The notes below the pieces were generated by a model that saw nothing but the letters and a program-made list of their open reading frames with translations, was not told the origin of the DNA and did not search any database. DNA of 8,972 bases. Source: Comamonadaceae bacterium (lineage in GTDB: Bacteria > Pseudomonadota > Gammaproteobacteria > Burkholderiales > Burkholderiaceae_C). The position numbers and the translations under genes are program-made. Each line of letters starts with the position of its first letter. Position 1 is the first letter of the stretch. The stretch lies in assembly GCA_947458415.1 (NCBI GenBank), contig CANGZG010000098.1:1-8972 (forward strand), read 5' to 3'. Shown piece by piece: positions 1 through 6,403 of the stretch.

Positions 1-2
1 TG

Positions 3-2087
3 GTGAGTTGGGTGTTGGGCCCCGGCCAAAGCACCCCCATCCACGACCACACCGTGTGGGGTTTGAGCGGTGTGTTGCGGGGCAGCCAATCGTGTCAACC
101 GTACAGCCGCATGTCTGATGGACGGTGGGTGCCTGCCGGTTTTCAAATCGACATGTTGCCAGGTGACGTTGAAGCGGTGTCGCCTCGGATGGGCGATGTT
201 CACAAAGTATGGAACCCTTTGCCAGACCAAGCCTGTGTTTGTATCGAGGTTTACCAAGGCAACTTCGGTGAGACGGCCAGGCACTTTTACCGAGAAGACG
301 GTTCCCGCCATGTGTTTGTGCAAGGCTATGCCAATCTGCCCGGCATGCCGATCGCCGCATCGGTTGCCACAGCGCCCTCACCCAGCGTGACTGTTGCCGC
401 GGCAGCGTTGTCGCCTGCGATCGACACCCCCCGTTCAACCCCAGTCGCCGAACCTTTGACGGTGGTCGATTCCCCACCGGTTGCAGCCACACACCCGTTC
501 AAATGGGTGACCTTTGCGCAGGTCAGGCAAATGTTGCTGGACAAACAAGAAGTGGCATTGGTGGATGTGCGCGAAGAACACAGCCATGCACAAAGCCACC
601 CATTGTTCGCCATTCAACTGTCCCTCGGGCGCATCGAAGCAGATGCATGGCAACGCATTCCTCGACGCGATACGCCCTTGGTGTTGTTTGACAACGGTGA
701 GGGTTTGTGCGTGCGTGCTGCCGAACTGTTTCAGCGCATCGGTTACAGCGACATCGGTTTGTTTCAAAATGGTTTGGCAGGTTGGGCCGCTGCAGGTGGC
801 GAATTGTTCAGCGATGTGAATGTGCCCAGCAAAGCATTTGGCGAATGGGTGGAGACACACCGCAAAACCCCTTCGTTTTCTGCGCTCGAAGTCAAAGCTT
901 TGATGGACAACGGGTCAGACATGCTGGTGCTTGACGCCAGACGCTTTGACGAATTCCACACCATGAGCATCCCCGGCGCCATCCATGTGCCCGGCGGTGA
1001 ATTGGTATTGCGCGCTCGCACCTTGGCGCCCAAAGCAACCACGCGCATCGTGGTCAATTGCGCAGGTCGCACGCGCAGCATCATCGGCGCGCAATCGCTG
1101 ATCAATGCAGGCATTCCCAACCCTGTCTGCGCTTTGCGCAATGGCACCATCGGCTGGCAATTGGCAGGTCTGGCGTTGGCGCACAAAGCTCAAGACACCT
1201 TTGGCGAATACGCCGAAGAAGACCGAAAGAAAACTGCGGCATCGGCCTTGGCTTTGCTGTTTCGTGCGGGCGTGCAACGCATTGATTTGCCCGCCTTGCG
1301 CGACATGCAGGCGGATGCCACCCGCACCACCTACTTCATGGATGTGCGCACACCGCAAGAATACGCACAAGGTCATGTCCCTGGCGCAGTCAGCGCACCC
1401 GGCGGGCAATTGGTGCAAGAAACCGATGTTTACTTGGCTGTGCGCGGTGCGCGCGTGGTGCTGTGTGACAACGACGGTGTGCGAGCCTCGATGACGGCCA
1501 CTTGGCTGGCGCAAATGGGTTGGGAAAGTCATGTGCTCAAAGATGTCGTGCCTGCTGATTTTTCAGAAACCGACTTGCCGCCCGCGGCATTGCCAGACAC
1601 CATCGAGCCAGTGCAGGAAGTTGACCCCGTCACGCTCAAAGAATGGCTGGCCAACCGCAGCAACCTCAGCATGGTCATCGATGTGGGCGACAGCAGCACT
1701 TATGTCAAAAAACACATCCCCGGTGCGTGGTGGTTATTGCGTTCGCAAATGGCGCAAGATTTCACGCGGGTACACAAAGCCAATCGCTACGTGTTGACTT
1801 GCGCTGACGGCCGTGCATCACGCTATGCCGTGGCCGAACTTCGCAGCTTGGTCAGACCGGGCATTGAGGTGTATTGGCTGCCCGGTGGCAACGCCAGTTG
1901 GATGGCGCAAGGCTTCAGCACCCAACAAGGCGAGTCGTATGTGGCCAGCCCGCGAATTGACAAATACCGTTGCCCTGATGAAGGCGCAGACCACTCGCCG
2001 CAAGCCATGCAAGCTTATTTAGACTGGGAACATGGCTTGGTTGAGCAACTGCGCAAAGACGGCACCCATGGGTTCAAGGTGATTTGA
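3..2087 (+). CDS. Thiol (cysteine-type) dioxygenase fused to four rhodanese domains, 5' partial
   Basis: The frame is open to the left edge. The GTG at 3 is probably not the real start, because a cysteine dioxygenase should have several tens more residues before its metal motif. Numbering from that GTG: residues 1-110 are a cupin with HDH at 14-16 and a third metal-ligand candidate, His67 (GDVHKVW). This is the non-haem iron site that oxidises cysteine, or 3-mercaptopropionate in related bacterial enzymes, to a sulfinate. Residues 118-165 are an Ala/Pro/Thr/Val-rich linker. Four rhodanese (sulfurtransferase) domains follow at about 167-263, 291-392, 427-512 and 543-640. The catalytic loop holds Asp230 in domain 1 (LFDNGEG), Cys353 in domain 2 (VNCAGRTRS), Asp489 preceded by Cys488 in domain 3 (LCDNDGVRA) and Cys600 in domain 4 (LTCADGRAS). 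Domains 2 and 4 therefore look active and 1 and 3 look degenerate. The protein is probably cytoplasmic. The fold assignments are firm; the substrate is not. Confidence 0.88.
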   Translation: MSWVLGPGQSTPIHDHTVWGLSGVLRGSQSCQPYSRMSDGRWVPAGFQIDMLPGDVEAVSPRMGDVHKVWNPLPDQACVCIEVYQGNFGETARHFYREDGSRHVFVQGYANLPGMPIAASVATAPSPSVTVAAAALSPAIDTPRSTPVAEPLTVVDSPPVAATHPFKWVTFAQVRQMLLDKQEVALVDVREEHSHAQSHPLFAIQLSLGRIEADAWQRIPRRDTPLVLFDNGEGLCVRAAELFQRIGYSDIGLFQNGLAGWAAAGGELFSDVNVPSKAFGEWVETHRKTPSFSALEVKALMDNGSDMLVLDARRFDEFHTMSIPGAIHVPGGELVLRARTLAPKATTRIVVNCAGRTRSIIGAQSLINAGIPNPVCALRNGTIGWQLAGLALAHKAQDTFGEYAEEDRKKTAASALALLFRAGVQRIDLPALRDMQADATRTTYFMDVRTPQEYAQGHVPGAVSAPGGQLVQETDVYLAVRGARVVLCDNDGVRASMTATWLAQMGWESHVLKDVVPADFSETDLPPAALPDTIEPVQEVDPVTLKEWLANRSNLSMVIDVGDSSTYVKKHIPGAWWLLRSQMAQDFTRVHKANRYVLTCADGRASRYAVAELRSLVRPGIEVYWLPGGNASWMAQGFSTQQGESYVASPRIDKYRCPDEGADHSPQAMQAYLDWEHGLVEQLRKDGTHGFKVI

Positions 2088-2090
2088 CCG

Positions 2091-3329
2091 TCAACCCTGA
2101 CGGGCCAACGCATCCACCCAAGCCAATTGCTTTGGCAAACACACGCTTTGCAAGTCGTAGTGCGTGACCGCATGTTCCCTCGCCTGTTGACCCAAGCGCT
2201 TTCTTTCTTCAGGCTGGTCCAACAGCGCATTCAGGTGATGCACCCAAGCCTGCACATCAAAAAACGGCACGAGTCGGCCGGTGACGTTGGGGATGATGAC
2301 CTCTTTGACGGGCGCGGTATCGCTGGCCACAATGGCACAGCCGCTGCTCATGGCTTCGATCAAACTCCAACTCAACACAAAGGGGTAGGTCAAATACACA
2401 TGGACACGGCTGATTTGCAACATGGTCAGAAATTGCGGGTAACTCAGCCTGCCCAAGAAATGCACGCGTTGCCAGTCTGCTTCTGAGATGTGTTGTTTGA
2501 CTTCGTTGATGAAGATCTGTTTCCAAGACTCAGAACCAGGCGGCTTGGCGCCATAGCTGACACCATCGCCACCCACCAGCAACACCTGCAATTGGGGTCG
2601 CTGACGCAAGAGTTCAGGCAATGAACGCATGAACACATGGTAGCCACGGTAGGGTTCTAATTGACGGCTGACAAAGGTCACCACCTCATCCTTGCGGGTC
2701 CAAGTTTTTCCATCGGGCAGTGTCAACCTCGCTTGTGCATCGGGACGAATGTGTTGGGTGTCTATGCCGTCATGCACCACTGTGATTTTTTCTTGCATCC
2801 AAGCCGGGTAAGTCGCGGCCTGCCAGTGGGTCGGCGACAGGGCGGCATCTGCAAAACCGTCTTGGATCATGTTGATGGTGTTCTTCATCAACAAGCGGCT
2901 TTCCACGCTCAACTCGGGCTTGGAGAACTCGGGATCGAAATGCACATCTTGGCCATGGGCTTGGTAAAACATTTCATAAAACAACCCGAGCTTGGTCTGC
3001 GGCCACACATGTTTGATGAACAAACTCTCGCCCCAAGACGGATGGGCAATCACCACGTCCGGCGTGAAACCTTGTTCCTTGGCTTTCAATGCCCAGCGCA
3101 ACACCGCTTCGGCCCGAATGGTTTTGGCTTCCAAGTCCACCAACCAAGGGTGAACATGGTTTGAACTGCCACGGTCGGGAAAATAAGTATGAACAAACAC
3201 GCCTTGCCAAGAAAACCCAGGCTTGTGTGCCATCAGCAAGGCGTGAACTTCATGTCCATTGCTCGCTAACGCAGGGGCCAGGTGCTTGAATTGGCCGGGG
3301 AAATTTTGGTGGAGAAAAAGTATCTTCAA
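2091..3329 (-). CDS. GT4-type glycosyltransferase
   Basis: This 412-residue protein is probably a retaining GT-B glycosyltransferase that transfers a sugar from a nucleotide donor to a cell-surface glycan or similar acceptor. The N-terminus (MKILFLHQNFPGQFKHLAPAL) matches the N-terminal domain of a known GT4 subgroup (Glyco_trans_4_3-like). The C-terminal donor domain shows VVHDGID at 184-190, SRQLEPYRG at 221-229, LLVGGDG at 250-256 and IEAMSSG with Glu325. Of the usual EX7E pair only Glu325 is evident; the position eight residues earlier (317) is Phe. The start is TTG (3329-3327), chosen because the family N-terminus begins exactly there. It overlaps the stop of the upstream cytochrome gene by 4 bases (TTGA), there is no good Shine-Dalgarno sequence, and translation is probably coupled. 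No signal peptide or membrane span is evident. Donor and acceptor cannot be told. The gene ends 3 bases from the convergent fusion gene. Confidence 0.88.
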   Translation of the reverse strand: MKILFLHQNFPGQFKHLAPALASNGHEVHALLMAHKPGFSWQGVFVHTYFPDRGSSNHVHPWLVDLEAKTIRAEAVLRWALKAKEQGFTPDVVIAHPSWGESLFIKHVWPQTKLGLFYEMFYQAHGQDVHFDPEFSKPELSVESRLLMKNTINMIQDGFADAALSPTHWQAATYPAWMQEKITVVHDGIDTQHIRPDAQARLTLPDGKTWTRKDEVVTFVSRQLEPYRGYHVFMRSLPELLRQRPQLQVLLVGGDGVSYGAKPPGSESWKQIFINEVKQHISEADWQRVHFLGRLSYPQFLTMLQISRVHVYLTYPFVLSWSLIEAMSSGCAIVASDTAPVKEVIIPNVTGRLVPFFDVQAWVHHLNALLDQPEERKRLGQQAREHAVTHYDLQSVCLPKQLAWVDALARQG

Positions 3330-3916
3330 TCGTGATGGGCACGACCCCAGGTCATGCGTTGGAGTAATCCATCGCGCTTGACCAACCTATGCCATAACAC
3401 CGCAGCAAAGTGAAGCGCAACCAAGGTCATGAACACGCCTGCCGACATTTCATGGACTTCCGAGAACAACGACTTCATGTCCGGGTCAGGTTCAAACAAC
3501 CGGGGCAAAACCACCCCAAAAAATTTGACCGGGTAAGGAGAGAAATTCGAACCTAAAAACCCACTCAGCGGCATCAGCAACATGCACAGGTACATGGCAC
3601 GGTGCGTGAGTTTGGACACCATGTCTTGCCAACTGCCCAGCGGATTCATGGGGGCAGGTACCGAATGGGTGATGCGCCATCCGAGTCGCCACAGAACCAA
3701 GAACCCCAAACAAATGCCAATCGACTTGTGTAAATTGAACCATTGGGCGCGGTAGCCCACCGGTTCTTTGGGCAAGTCGTCCATCCACAAACCCAAACCG
3801 AGTTGGGCCATCAACCCAATGGCCAGCAGCCAGTGCAAAGCCACCAACATGCGGTCGTATTGCACAGGCGGTGTCGCCTCGGCATGGTCTTGGGTTGGTG
3901 GCAGTGCATCAGACAT
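3326..3916 (-). CDS. Cytochrome b561 family membrane protein
   Basis: This 196-residue protein has four likely membrane spans (about 24-43, 62-82, 106-122 and 157-176). The haem ligand candidates are His28 (VALHWLL), His63 (NLHKSIG), His155 (SEVHEMS) and His169 (VALHFAA). The last two are 14 residues apart, as in the bacterial CybB type of cytochrome b561, and they would hold two b haems. Proteins of this family pass electrons between quinol and periplasmic or soluble partners. The N-terminal 20 residues are Pro/Glu rich and cytoplasmic-like. The gene lies 23 bp after the beta-propeller gene, with a GGGAAGA stretch a few bases before its ATG, and overlaps the glycosyltransferase start. Being co-transcribed with a PQQ-associated propeller, next to a PQQ dehydrogenase, suggests a role in alcohol-linked electron flow. 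This is inference, since quinoproteins usually pass electrons to a cytochrome c and none is visible here. Confidence 0.92.
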   Translation of the reverse strand: MSDALPPTQDHAEATPPVQYDRMLVALHWLLAIGLMAQLGLGLWMDDLPKEPVGYRAQWFNLHKSIGICLGFLVLWRLGWRITHSVPAPMNPLGSWQDMVSKLTHRAMYLCMLLMPLSGFLGSNFSPYPVKFFGVVLPRLFEPDPDMKSLFSEVHEMSAGVFMTLVALHFAAVLWHRLVKRDGLLQRMTWGRAHHD

Positions 3917-3939
3917 GTTTTCTTCCCATCGTGGAGGAC

Positions 3940-4890
3940 TCAGTGTGCCACGACACCCCAGGGCAATTTGCCAACAGGAATTTCAGACACCATTTTTCGG
4001 CTCGCCAAGTCAATCACACTGATGGAACCGCTGCGACCAGAGGCCACATACAGTTTGCTGCCATCGGCGCTGAAGCCCATGTTCCAAGGGCGTTGACCGA
4101 TGGCAATGTTTTCGATCAGTTCAAATGTTTTGGCGTCGACCATGGACACATTGGCGTCCCCGCCGTTGCTGGCGAACACATAGGCGCCATCGGGCGAAAC
4201 GATGACACCCGCTGTGCGTTTGCCCACCGCTTGTTTGCCGATGACTTCGCGCTTGGTCACATCAATGGCCACCAACATGCTGCCACTTTCGACCGCCACG
4301 AAGGCGCGTTTGCCGTCCGGGGTGAACGCGATACCGCGAGGTCTTTCGCCCACTTTGATCGACGCAATTTGTCGGCGCTTGCGTAAATCGAGCACATCGA
4401 CCTGGTCCGCTTCTTCTGCCGACACATACATGTAACGGCCATCGGGGCTGAACACCCCGTGCTCAGGATTTTTTCCGCTCACCACAATCGAAAATTTCAA
4501 TTTCATCGTCTTCACATCGACGAAACTGATGCTGTTGTTACCTTCATTGGCAACGCCCAACCACTTGCCATCTGGCGAGCAGTACAGCGCTTCCGGGGAC
4601 TCACCCAATTGAACGCGCCGCTCGATTTCACCCTTGGCTAAATCGATCATCCACAACTGCGCAGAGTTTTGTTCGGAGACAAACAACTTGTCGCTGCCTT
4701 TGCACAAGGCCAAGCCACGGGGTTTACCGCCGGTGTCGATGGTGGAAATCACGGTATCGGTGTTGGTGTCAATCACTGACACCGAACCACTGCCCTCGTT
4801 GGTGGCGTATGCACGCGATTGGGCGAAAGCGACAGAAGCTGTGGCACTTAAACAGATGGCGACACAGATTGAAAAATGTAACTTTTTCAT
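3940..4890 (-). CDS. Exported seven-bladed YVTN beta-propeller, PQQ-dehydrogenase-associated type
   Basis: This 316-residue protein begins at the ATG at 4890. An upstream in-frame ATG at 4899 overlaps its own Shine-Dalgarno sequence, while AAAGGA at 4904-4899 stands 8 bases before the chosen ATG. A signal peptide runs from MKKLHF to about residue 23, with AFA|QS as the cleavage site, so the mature protein is periplasmic. Seven repeats are visible, each with a strand such as AYATNEGSGSVSVID, LFVSEQNSAQLWMID, LGVANEGNNSISFVD, MYVSAEEADQVDVLD, AFVAVESGSMLVAID, VFASNGGDANVSMVD or LYVASGRSGSISVID. That is a complete seven-bladed propeller. It resembles the known group of propeller proteins coded beside PQQ-dependent alcohol catabolism genes, and a PQQ dehydrogenase is indeed encoded 3 kb away on the other strand. 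The molecular role is not established. A chaperone, scaffold or ligand-binding function is possible. No catalytic motif is apparent. Confidence 0.9.
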   Translation of the reverse strand: MKKLHFSICVAICLSATASVAFAQSRAYATNEGSGSVSVIDTNTDTVISTIDTGGKPRGLALCKGSDKLFVSEQNSAQLWMIDLAKGEIERRVQLGESPEALYCSPDGKWLGVANEGNNSISFVDVKTMKLKFSIVVSGKNPEHGVFSPDGRYMYVSAEEADQVDVLDLRKRRQIASIKVGERPRGIAFTPDGKRAFVAVESGSMLVAIDVTKREVIGKQAVGKRTAGVIVSPDGAYVFASNGGDANVSMVDAKTFELIENIAIGQRPWNMGFSADGSKLYVASGRSGSISVIDLASRKMVSEIPVGKLPWGVVAH

Positions 4891-4898
4891 CACAAACA

Positions 4899-4904
4899 TC
4901 CTTT
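4899..4904 (-). promoter_or_regulatory. Ribosome binding site that fixes the propeller start
   Basis: AAAGGA on the minus strand lies 8 bases before the ATG at 4890. The other in-frame ATG (4899-4897) uses the last A of this motif and so could not be served by it. The start is therefore placed at 4890, which also gives a standard signal peptide beginning MKK. Confidence 0.7.
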
Positions 4905-4953
4905 GGTCAAAACCGTAATTGAGCAGTCAACATCTTAGGGCAGGCAATCAACC

Positions 4954-4974
4954 CTGATTCCTTCGAGGAATCAG
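4954..4974. promoter_or_regulatory. Perfect 9-bp inverted repeat in the divergent promoter region
   Basis: The arms CTGATTCCT (4954-4962) and AGGAATCAG (4966-4974) flank the 3-base centre TCG. The repeat lies 64 bases upstream of the propeller start and 96 bases upstream of the ExbB-like start. No T-run follows it on either strand, so a terminator is unlikely. A regulator-binding palindrome or an RNA hairpin in the leader of either operon would fit. Promoter hexamers around it could not be assigned with confidence. Confidence 0.45.
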
Positions 4975-5007
4975 CCTCACGTATCACTCAGTTATTATCA
5001 GCCTCGC
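4970..5007. repeat. Two direct repeats, ATCAGCCTCRC, 27 bp apart
   Basis: ATCAGCCTCAC (4970-4980) recurs as ATCAGCCTCGC (4997-5007), with one mismatch in 11. The first copy overlaps the right arm of the inverted repeat. The 27-bp step places the copies about two and a half helical turns apart. They may be binding half-sites for a shared regulator of the divergent operons, or chance. Confidence 0.35.
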
Positions 5008-5064
5008 TCGTTTGCCGTCGCCCTTTCTGTAGCGAGTTCTAGCGGCAACCCCTCATATTTGCAT

Positions 5065-5070
5065 AGGTGA
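5065..5070 (+). promoter_or_regulatory. Ribosome binding site very close to the ATG of the ExbB-like gene
   Basis: AGGTGA ends immediately before the ATG at 5071, which is unusually short spacing. It has a normal 6-base spacing to the in-frame TTG at 5077. The true start may therefore be 5077, shortening the protein by two residues, or initiation at the ATG may be weak. Confidence 0.4.
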
Positions 5071-5757
5071 ATGTTTTTGAAATCATTTTTTTCTCGCCTC
5101 AAAGCCCACAATCCCCATTGGGATGTCGAGCCGCTATGGTTTGAATGGCTGATTTTGGTCGGCCTGTTTATTTTTTCCACCTGGCTGCTTGGCATTCAAG
5201 GGGTTTGGCATTTGCTGATCAGCTCTGACCCTACCGGCATCACCTTGGTGATCATCGTGATTTTTGCCGTGGCCACCCTGTGGTGCGGCATGCGTTCCAA
5301 AGAATTGGCACACCAACGAGATTTGCTCGACCGCGCCGCGGCACAAGGTTCGCGTGGTCTGTTGCAGGCACAAGGTTGGGCTGGTGAATACTGGTCTGCG
5401 TTGGCGGCCAACCCGCAAGACAGCGGCGCCCCGCTGGATGTGCTGATGGAGAAAACCCACGGACCGCATTCAACCGCTTGGTGGGTCAACGGGGTCCAAC
5501 TCAAATTGGGCCTGCTCGGCAAAGTCATTGGGTTTTCAGTGCTTGCCATGCAAATCGGTCAAATTCAAAATTTCGACCCAACCCAAGCGCAAGATTTGCT
5601 CCGCAACCTCACCTCTGGTTTGGGCGTGGCGTTGCTGACCACCATGGTCGGGTTGGTCGGCAACATCTTGCTTGGGCTTCAACTGACACGCATGGACCGT
5701 TTTGCGGATCAGTTGCTGGCACAAGCGCAGCGACACGGATTGATCATCGGTCGCTGA
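5071..5757 (+). CDS. ExbB/TolQ/MotA-like proton channel subunit
   Basis: This 228-residue inner-membrane protein has likely spans at about 24-42, 57-72, 142-162 and 180-204. The last two carry the family signature: LGLLGKVIGF (146-155) corresponds to the ExbB LGLLGTV-type segment, and SGLGVALLTTMVGLVGNILL (182-201) to the ALxTTxxGL segment, whose Thr190/Thr191 fall where channel-lining threonines are found. Between spans 2 and 3 is a soluble, probably cytoplasmic, stretch of about 70 residues with Arg, Lys and Glu. Such proteins form a ring around an ExbD/TolR/MotB-type pair and turn proton flow into mechanical work. The next gene supplies such a partner. The second start candidate is TTG at 5077: AGGTGA (5065-5070) directly abuts the ATG at 5071 but stands 6 bases before that TTG. 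The gene differs enough from ExbB, TolQ and MotA that no specific symbol is given. Confidence 0.82.
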   Translation: MFLKSFFSRLKAHNPHWDVEPLWFEWLILVGLFIFSTWLLGIQGVWHLLISSDPTGITLVIIVIFAVATLWCGMRSKELAHQRDLLDRAAAQGSRGLLQAQGWAGEYWSALAANPQDSGAPLDVLMEKTHGPHSTAWWVNGVQLKLGLLGKVIGFSVLAMQIGQIQNFDPTQAQDLLRNLTSGLGVALLTTMVGLVGNILLGLQLTRMDRFADQLLAQAQRHGLIIGR

Positions 5758-5772
5758 TGCGATTGCCACAGC

Positions 5773-6402
5773 ATGCGCAAAAATCGCTTCGCACGGGAAC
5801 CTGAGGTCGATCCTTTTTACGACATGTTGTTCAACATGTTGATCGCCTTCGTGTTTTGTTTCATCATCGCTTTGCTGGCCATGAACCCCAAAGCCACCAA
5901 AACTGGCGACATTCCAGCCAAAGCGGAATTCATCATCACGCTGTCATGGCCGGACATGGACCCGAACGATTTGGATTTGTGGGTGCAAGGCCCGTCTGGC
6001 GAAAGCGCATGGTTTCGCAACCGTGAAGTGGACCTGATGTTTTTGGACCGCGATGACCGCGGCAACTCGAACAACACCATCATGGTCAATGGCCGCAAAG
6101 TCGTTAACCCCTTGCGACAAGAAGTGGTCACGATTCGCAGCATCGTGCCAGGCGAATACGTGGTCAATGCCCACTATTACGAGACCAAAGACATCGACAG
6201 CAGTGACCCGCGAGCCGGTCAGCCTGTTGAGGTCAACCTGTCGATTGTGAAAGTCAATCCCAAGGCAGAAGTTGTTTTTTACGGCCAAGCTACTTTGGAA
6301 GGTCGCGGCAAAGAAGCCACTTTGGCGCGATTTACAGTCACCCCCGAAGGCGGTGTCGACAATGTCAACACCATCCCCAAAACTTTAGTGAAGTCTTTCT
6401 AA
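5773..6402 (+). CDS. ExbD-like protein with a non-standard periplasmic beta-rich domain
   Basis: This 209-residue protein has a short cytoplasmic N-terminus and one span at about 18-37. Directly at the span start is DPFYDMLFNMLIAF, whose Asp17 occupies the place of the proton-carrying Asp of ExbD, TolR and MotB (the pattern P-x-x-D followed by a hydrophobic span). The rest is periplasmic. Residues 50-190 look like an all-beta domain with LSWPDMDPNDLDLWVQGPSG (57-76), an acidic LDRDDRG (91-97) and VPGEYVVNAHYY (125-136). The DLDLW-x-x-GPSGE pattern recalls DUF2135-type or prepeptidase-type beta-sandwich domains, often with acidic loops, rather than the ExbD/TolR periplasmic fold. No peptidoglycan-binding OmpA motif is evident. 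It starts 15 bases after the ExbB-like stop without a clear Shine-Dalgarno sequence, so coupling to upstream translation is likely. The motor-partner role is inferred from Asp17 and position; the domain identity is tentative. Confidence 0.78.
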   Translation: MRKNRFAREPEVDPFYDMLFNMLIAFVFCFIIALLAMNPKATKTGDIPAKAEFIITLSWPDMDPNDLDLWVQGPSGESAWFRNREVDLMFLDRDDRGNSNNTIMVNGRKVVNPLRQEVVTIRSIVPGEYVVNAHYYETKDIDSSDPRAGQPVEVNLSIVKVNPKAEVVFYGQATLEGRGKEATLARFTVTPEGGVDNVNTIPKTLVKSF

Positions 6403-6403
6403 C

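Noticed and set aside
915..1532. 205-codon open frame on the minus strand inside the rhodanese region
   Set aside because: It lies fully antisense to well-recognised rhodanese domains, has no recognisable domain, and reflects codon bias of the real gene.
2661..3164. 167-codon plus-strand open frame across the glycosyltransferase
   Set aside because: It is antisense to a clear GT4 protein; the translation shows no family features.
3871..4386. 171-codon plus-strand open frame over the beta-propeller and b561 start
   Set aside because: It is a shadow of two recognised genes and spans their junction; the His/Phe/Asp-rich composition is typical of antisense frames.
4888..4899. Start of the propeller at the ATG at 4899
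   Set aside because: This ATG overlaps the AAAGGA ribosome site; the ATG at 4890 has proper spacing and a standard MKK signal-peptide start.
5757..5804. Short frame starting at the ATG of the TGATG overlap after the ExbB-like stop
   Set aside because: It gives only about 15 codons, is out of frame with the ExbD-like gene and has no ribosome site of its own.
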